Positions 60,426 through 64,000 of a stretch of DNA of 64,000 nt are shown one piece after another; within the stretch, counting starts at the first letter, position 1; every line of letters begins with the position of its first letter. Origin of the DNA: Halorussus aquaticus (GTDB lineage: Archaea; Halobacteriota; Halobacteria; Halobacteriales; Haladaptataceae); contig NZ_CP100401.1 of the NCBI RefSeq assembly GCF_024218795.1, forward strand, positions 124,001-188,000, written 5' to 3'. A program made the position numbers and the translations under genes. The notes beneath the pieces are model-generated. The model worked only from the letters and a program-made list of their open reading frames with translations, was not told the DNA's origin and made no database searches.

Positions 60426-61625
60426 CTATTTCCGGCCGTCTCGGGACTCGGGCGAGTCGCTCGATTCGTCGGCTCTCGACCCTCTGCCGGAGTGATTCGG
60501 GTCACCCGCACCGCGGTCGAGTCGGCGGGCGACTCGGCGCACCCGGTCGTCGCTCCACTCGGGGTGGCGACGCTCGACCGCGGCCACCACCTCGTCGGTG
60601 GAGAGCGTCGGCGACCGACCGTCCGACGCCGACTCGCCGCGGATGCGGGCCGAAAGCCGACCCGCCAGTCCCGACCGGGACCGATTCCCCCGCGTCAATC
60701 GGGAAGGCAACTCGCCCGACCGCGTCCAGACGCCGACGAGCGCCAGTCCGAACGCGCCGACCGCGACCTGCGCGAGCGGCGAGGCCCGGAGGTCGAGGAC
60801 GGTCGCGACGAGCGGCGGCACCCCCGCCGAGTGGGAGTAGTCGAGGAGAACGCGGTCGCCGGTGGCGAACAGCGACCGAGCGAACGCCCGGTTGTCCGAC
60901 CGGTCCAGCATCGCGTTGACGAACACGCTGGGGTCGCTCACGACCACGACCCGGCCCGCACCGACTCGTTCGACCGTCGCCACGGGACGGCGCTCGGGCG
61001 TCTCGGACGAGTCGAGCGTCCCGTTCCGGTTCCGGTCGAGGTAGGCGTACTCGGAGGTGTTGACCAGAACGGTCGCGCCGCCGGGTCGCACGACGGTCCC
61101 GTAGTTCAGCGTGAGCGCCGACACGTTCCCCACGAGCGGGTGGTCGGAACTGTTCGTCGCCACCGGGAGCGACGCCGTCCGGTAGTTGTGTCGCTCGTCG
61201 CGGACCGGCGTCCCGTCGATGCGGGCGCTGGTCCCCACCGCGGCCAGCAGCGGGTTGGCGTTCCGACCGACGTCTGCGGCGACGACGAGCGTCCCGCCGC
61301 GGTCCACGAACTCGGCGACGCGCGCCGTCTCCTCGGGGCTGTAGGCGTCGTCGGGCGAGAGGACCACCGCTACGGAGTCGCTCGGCGCGACGGAATCGTA
61401 GTCCCGGGTGTTCCGGACGACGCTGACCTCCGCGCCGACCGCCTCGGCTTGCGTCCGGAGTTCCGACGCGCCGTCCCACCCGTAGTTGTACGCGCCGAAC
61501 GCGGCGTCCGAGGTGGCGGCCCCCGTCACGCCCGCGGCGGCGACTGCGACGACGAGCGCGACGAGGAGCGCGCGCGGCCAGTCGATGTCGTACGGGTCGA
61601 ACGACCACGCGTCGTCGTCGGTCAC
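60426..61625 (-). CDS. DUF4350 membrane protein
   Basis: A 399-residue protein with an N-terminal helix (RALLVALVVAVAAAGVTGAAT), a large domain of the ThuA/DUF4350 type (VAVVLSPDDAYSPEETARVAEFVDRGGTLVVAADVG, NYRTASLPV, VERVGAGRVVVVSDPSVFVNAML), a second helix near LAQVAVGAFGLALVGVW, and a polar C-terminal tail of about 110 residues including a short helical repeat (TDEVVAAVERRHPEWSDDRVRRVARRLD). DUF4350 proteins typically accompany MoxR-DUF58 sets. A GTG start at 61623-61625 overlaps the preceding stop by four bases. Confidence 0.86.
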   Translation of the reverse strand: MTDDDAWSFDPYDIDWPRALLVALVVAVAAAGVTGAATSDAAFGAYNYGWDGASELRTQAEAVGAEVSVVRNTRDYDSVAPSDSVAVVLSPDDAYSPEETARVAEFVDRGGTLVVAADVGRNANPLLAAVGTSARIDGTPVRDERHNYRTASLPVATNSSDHPLVGNVSALTLNYGTVVRPGGATVLVNTSEYAYLDRNRNGTLDSSETPERRPVATVERVGAGRVVVVSDPSVFVNAMLDRSDNRAFARSLFATGDRVLLDYSHSAGVPPLVATVLDLRASPLAQVAVGAFGLALVGVWTRSGELPSRLTRGNRSRSGLAGRLSARIRGESASDGRSPTLSTDEVVAAVERRHPEWSDDRVRRVARRLDRGAGDPNHSGRGSRADESSDSPESRDGRK

Positions 61626-61900
61626 GGCATCGCTCCCTCCGGCATGAGTTCGAGGATGCGCCTGCCGAGGACGTACGCGAAGACGAGCAGACCGAGCAGG
61701 ACGAACCACTTGAGTCGCCTGCGCCACGCCGGGGTCACGTCGAACGGCGCGGTGAACTCCATCATCACGAGGAACCCGACCAGCGACGCGACCAGAAATA
61801 CGCGAAGCGAGAGCGCATCGACGACTGCGAGGACGAGGACCGCCGCGAGCATCCACGCCGTCTGCCCGTAGACGAACCGCCAGCGACGCGGGGTAGCCAT
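61622..61900 (-). CDS. Small two- or three-span membrane protein
   Basis: A 92-residue protein with three hydrophobic stretches (GQTAWMLAAVLVLAVVDALSL, VFLVASLVGFLVMMEF, WFVLLGLLVFAYVLG) separated by basic residues. Not recognised as a named family. The ATG at 61898-61900 is used; the frame continues upstream to 61969 but that part lacks helical character. It is translationally coupled (GTGA) to the DUF4350 gene and heads the unit that includes MoxR. Confidence 0.75.
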   Translation of the reverse strand: MATPRRWRFVYGQTAWMLAAVLVLAVVDALSLRVFLVASLVGFLVMMEFTAPFDVTPAWRRRLKWFVLLGLLVFAYVLGRRILELMPEGAMP

Positions 61901-62121
61901 TGGACCCACTTCCACGGCTTCTCCATTGAAGTTACCGCCCGTTCTTCGGGCCGTTCTCGGCATCGACAACCGAGTTCGTCGCGGTGTTGACCGGGGTGTG
62001 GCGTGAGAATGAGGTAGGCACCGCTTATCTGTCGGGAGAGTGTCGTCCCGACGCTCGCGCGAATCCCGAACCCCCTGCCGCCTGACGGACCTTTTTACGC
62101 TCGCCGAGCGACTATCGGCGC

Positions 62122-63096
62122 ATGGAGTACACGACGCTCGGCGACACGGGCATGGAGGTCAGTCGAATCTGTCTCGGCTGTATGAGTTTCGGGTCGAGCG
62201 ACTGGCGGCCGTGGGTCCTCGACCCCGAGGAGGGCGAGGAGATAATCGAGCGCGCAATCGACCTCGGCATCAACTTCTTCGACACCGCCAACATGTACTC
62301 GAACGGCGAGAGCGAGCGCGTGTTGGGCGACGCCCTCGAAGGCCGCCGCGACGAGAGCGTGGTCGCGACGAAGGCCTACTTCCAGATGGACGACGAGGAC
62401 CCCAACTCCGGCGGCCTGTCGCGGAAGGCCCTCGAACAGGAGTTGGAGAACAGCCTCGACCGACTGGGGATGGACACCGTCGACCTGTACCAGATTCACC
62501 GGTGGGACTACGACACCCCCATCGAACAGACCCTTCGCGCGCTGGACGACGCGGTGCGCCGGGGGACGGTCCGCCACGTCGGCGCGTCCTCGATGTGGGC
62601 CTACCAGTTCGCCGACGCGCTCCACACCAGCGACCGACTCGGACTCGAACGGTTCCAGACGATGCAGAACCACTACAACCTCGTCTACCGCGAGGAGGAG
62701 CGCGAGATGCTCCCGCTCTGCGACCGGGAGAACGTCGGCGTGATGCCGTGGAGTCCGCTCGCTCGCGGCTACCTCACCCGCCCGCACGAGGACATCGACG
62801 CGACGACGCGGGGCGAGTCCGAGGAACACATGTACGAGCATCCGTACCGGGAGGGCGGCGGAAAGGAGATAAACGAGCGCGTGCAGGAACTCGCCGCCGA
62901 CGAGGGCGTGACGATGGCCCAGATTTCGCTCGCGTGGCTCCTCCACAAGGACTGGGTGGACGCGCCCATCGTCGGCACCACCAGCGTCGAGCATCTGGAG
63001 GACGCGGTGGAAGCACTCGACATCGACCTCTCGGCCAGCGATATGGCGTATCTGGAGGAACCGTACGAACCGGTCGAAGCGTCCGGCCACGACTGA
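62122..63096 (+). CDS. Aldo/keto reductase
   Basis: A 324-residue TIM-barrel oxidoreductase of the AKR superfamily (YajO/YghZ-like). It begins MEYTTLGDTGMEVSRICLG. The catalytic tetrad is Asp54 and Tyr59 in NFFDTANMYSNGESE, Lys84 in VVATKAYF, and His126 in YQIHRWDY. The NADPH-binding C-terminal part includes WLLHKDWVDAPIVGTTSVEHLEDAVEAL. It reduces carbonyl compounds; the physiological substrate is not evident. It is followed by the aldehyde dehydrogenase gene on the same strand, 97 bases later. Confidence 0.93.
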   Translation: MEYTTLGDTGMEVSRICLGCMSFGSSDWRPWVLDPEEGEEIIERAIDLGINFFDTANMYSNGESERVLGDALEGRRDESVVATKAYFQMDDEDPNSGGLSRKALEQELENSLDRLGMDTVDLYQIHRWDYDTPIEQTLRALDDAVRRGTVRHVGASSMWAYQFADALHTSDRLGLERFQTMQNHYNLVYREEEREMLPLCDRENVGVMPWSPLARGYLTRPHEDIDATTRGESEEHMYEHPYREGGGKEINERVQELAADEGVTMAQISLAWLLHKDWVDAPIVGTTSVEHLEDAVEALDIDLSASDMAYLEEPYEPVEASGHD

Positions 63097-63193
63097 ACCG
63101 TCGGCGAACTCCTCGCTCACGTTCGGTACCACTCTCGTGGAGTTTCCGGTCGTGTCCGAACACTCATGGGAATCTCGTCCGTACCGTCGTCCC

Positions 63194-64000
63194 ATGTCGA
63201 GTTACTCGGACGCGGTTCCGGACGGCGTCCCCCGAGACCGGTTCTCTCGGCTCGCGACTTCGGTCCGAACCGAGGCCGACCGACCCGCGATTCCCGTCGA
63301 AGCGCCGTACACGGGCGACCGAATCGGAACGGTTCCCGCCTGTACTCCCGCCGACGTGAGCGCGTCGGTCGAGCGCGCACGGGCCGCCCAGAGCGCGTGG
63401 GCCGACCGAGACGCGGCCGAACGCGCGGCCATCGTCCGGCGGTTCCACGACCTCGTGTTGGACCGGCGCGACGAGTTGCTCGACGTGACTCAACTGGAAA
63501 GCGGGAAGTCCCGCATCGACGCCTTCGAGGAGGTGCTGGACGTGGCGACCACAGCGCGCTACTACGCCTACCGGGCGGCGGACTACCTCGAACCGTCGCG
63601 CCGGAAGGGAGCGGTCCCGCTGCTCACCCGGACCACCGTTCACCGCCGCCCGGTCGGCGTGGTCGGGGTGGTCTCGCCGTGGAACTACCCCCTCACGCTG
63701 GCCGTGTCGGACGCGATACCGGCGCTGCTCGCTGGCAACGCCGTGGTCTGCAAGCCCGCGAGCGAGACCCCCTACACCGCGCTCGTCCTCCGCGACCTGC
63801 TGCGAGAGGCCGGACTCCCCGACGACGCGTTTCAGGTCGTGACTGGACGCGGAAGCGAGGCGGGCGGCGCGGTCGTAGACGGGACCGACTTCGTCTGCTT
63901 CACCGGGAGCACCGAGACCGGCCGCGAGGTGGCCCGCCGGGCGGGCGCGAACCTGACCGACTGCTCGCTCGAACTCGGCGGCAAGAACCCGATGGTCTTC
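63194..64000 (+). CDS. Aldehyde dehydrogenase (succinate-semialdehyde type), 5' part
   Basis: The gene starts with ATG at 63194 and continues beyond the right edge; 269 residues are visible. The ALDH fold is clear: VGVVGVVSPWNYPLTLAVSD contains the Asn of the cofactor/oxyanion region, AGNAVVCKPASETPYTALV the Lys for the NAD(P) phosphate, CFTGSTETGREVARRAG the dinucleotide loop, and the last residues LELGGKNPMVF the catalytic Glu region. The active-site Cys lies in the missing part. The gene would act on semialdehydes or aldehydes produced by sugar or amino-acid breakdown. Confidence 0.93.
   Translation, partial: MSSYSDAVPDGVPRDRFSRLATSVRTEADRPAIPVEAPYTGDRIGTVPACTPADVSASVERARAAQSAWADRDAAERAAIVRRFHDLVLDRRDELLDVTQLESGKSRIDAFEEVLDVATTARYYAYRAADYLEPSRRKGAVPLLTRTTVHRRPVGVVGVVSPWNYPLTLAVSDAIPALLAGNAVVCKPASETPYTALVLRDLLREAGLPDDAFQVVTGRGSEAGGAVVDGTDFVCFTGSTETGREVARRAGANLTDCSLELGGKNPMVF

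Overview
The window is chromosomal DNA from a halophilic archaeon of the class Halobacteria. The evidence is a very GC-rich sequence, strongly acidic proteins, a TFB basal transcription factor, HalOD1 domains, Tat-type signal peptides, TATA-like boxes 20-40 bases before many starts (short-leader or leaderless transcripts), GTGA/ATGA start-stop overlaps and an AglF-type nucleotidyltransferase. No rRNA, tRNA, insertion sequence or CRISPR array was recognised. The genus cannot be fixed from the window alone.

Layout. 1-8.8 kb: housekeeping and regulation (DUF2267 fragment, DJ-1/PfpI protein, PAS-GAF histidine kinase, TFB, phosphoribosyltransferase, small proteins, HalOD1, D-lyxose isomerase-like cupin, membrane protein, 43-residue zinc ribbon, AglF, YdjM-like protein). 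8.9-19.7 kb: a secreted Thr/Glu-repeat surface protein, a sulfatase-family protein, DUF4112, a GH13 glucanotransferase-like enzyme, a second HalOD1 protein, a MacB-like ABC transporter and a SIMPL protein. 19.7-52.7 kb: a large cell-surface glycan island with genes on both strands. 52.7-62.0 kb: a MoxR / DUF58 / DUF4129 / DUF1616 / DUF4350 envelope-quality cluster. 62.1-64 kb: an aldo/keto reductase and the 5' part of an aldehyde dehydrogenase.

The glycan island is the centre of interest. Its first half (19.7-37.3 kb) has two Tat-exported proteins resembling polysaccharide lyase family 14, a TagF/TagB-like glycerophosphotransferase beside a sugar nucleotidyltransferase, an ABC exporter, three lipid- or sugar-linked glycosyltransferases, a sugar formyltransferase fused to a beta-propeller domain, and a many-span membrane protein that could be a polymerase or GT-C enzyme. 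Its second half (38-52.7 kb) encodes a nearly complete nonulosonic acid (sialic-acid-like) pathway: 4,6-dehydratase, DegT aminotransferase, GNAT/FemAB acyltransferase candidate, PseG-type hydrolase, NeuB-type synthase and SpsF-type cytidylyltransferase. Next to it is a glycosyltransferase that carries the three short motifs of bacterial sialyl/polysialyltransferases. Together these suggest synthesis, modification, export and trimming of a charged surface polymer.

Non-coding signals of note: a 36-base interrupted dyad over a TATA-like box (34064-34099); a set of nested inverted repeats that could fold as a three-way junction in the 613-base gap before the sialyltransferase-like gene (37416-37520); three consecutive GGAGGTG...GTGA coupling cassettes between the two ABC permeases (17664-17782); and several palindromes upstream of the TFB gene.
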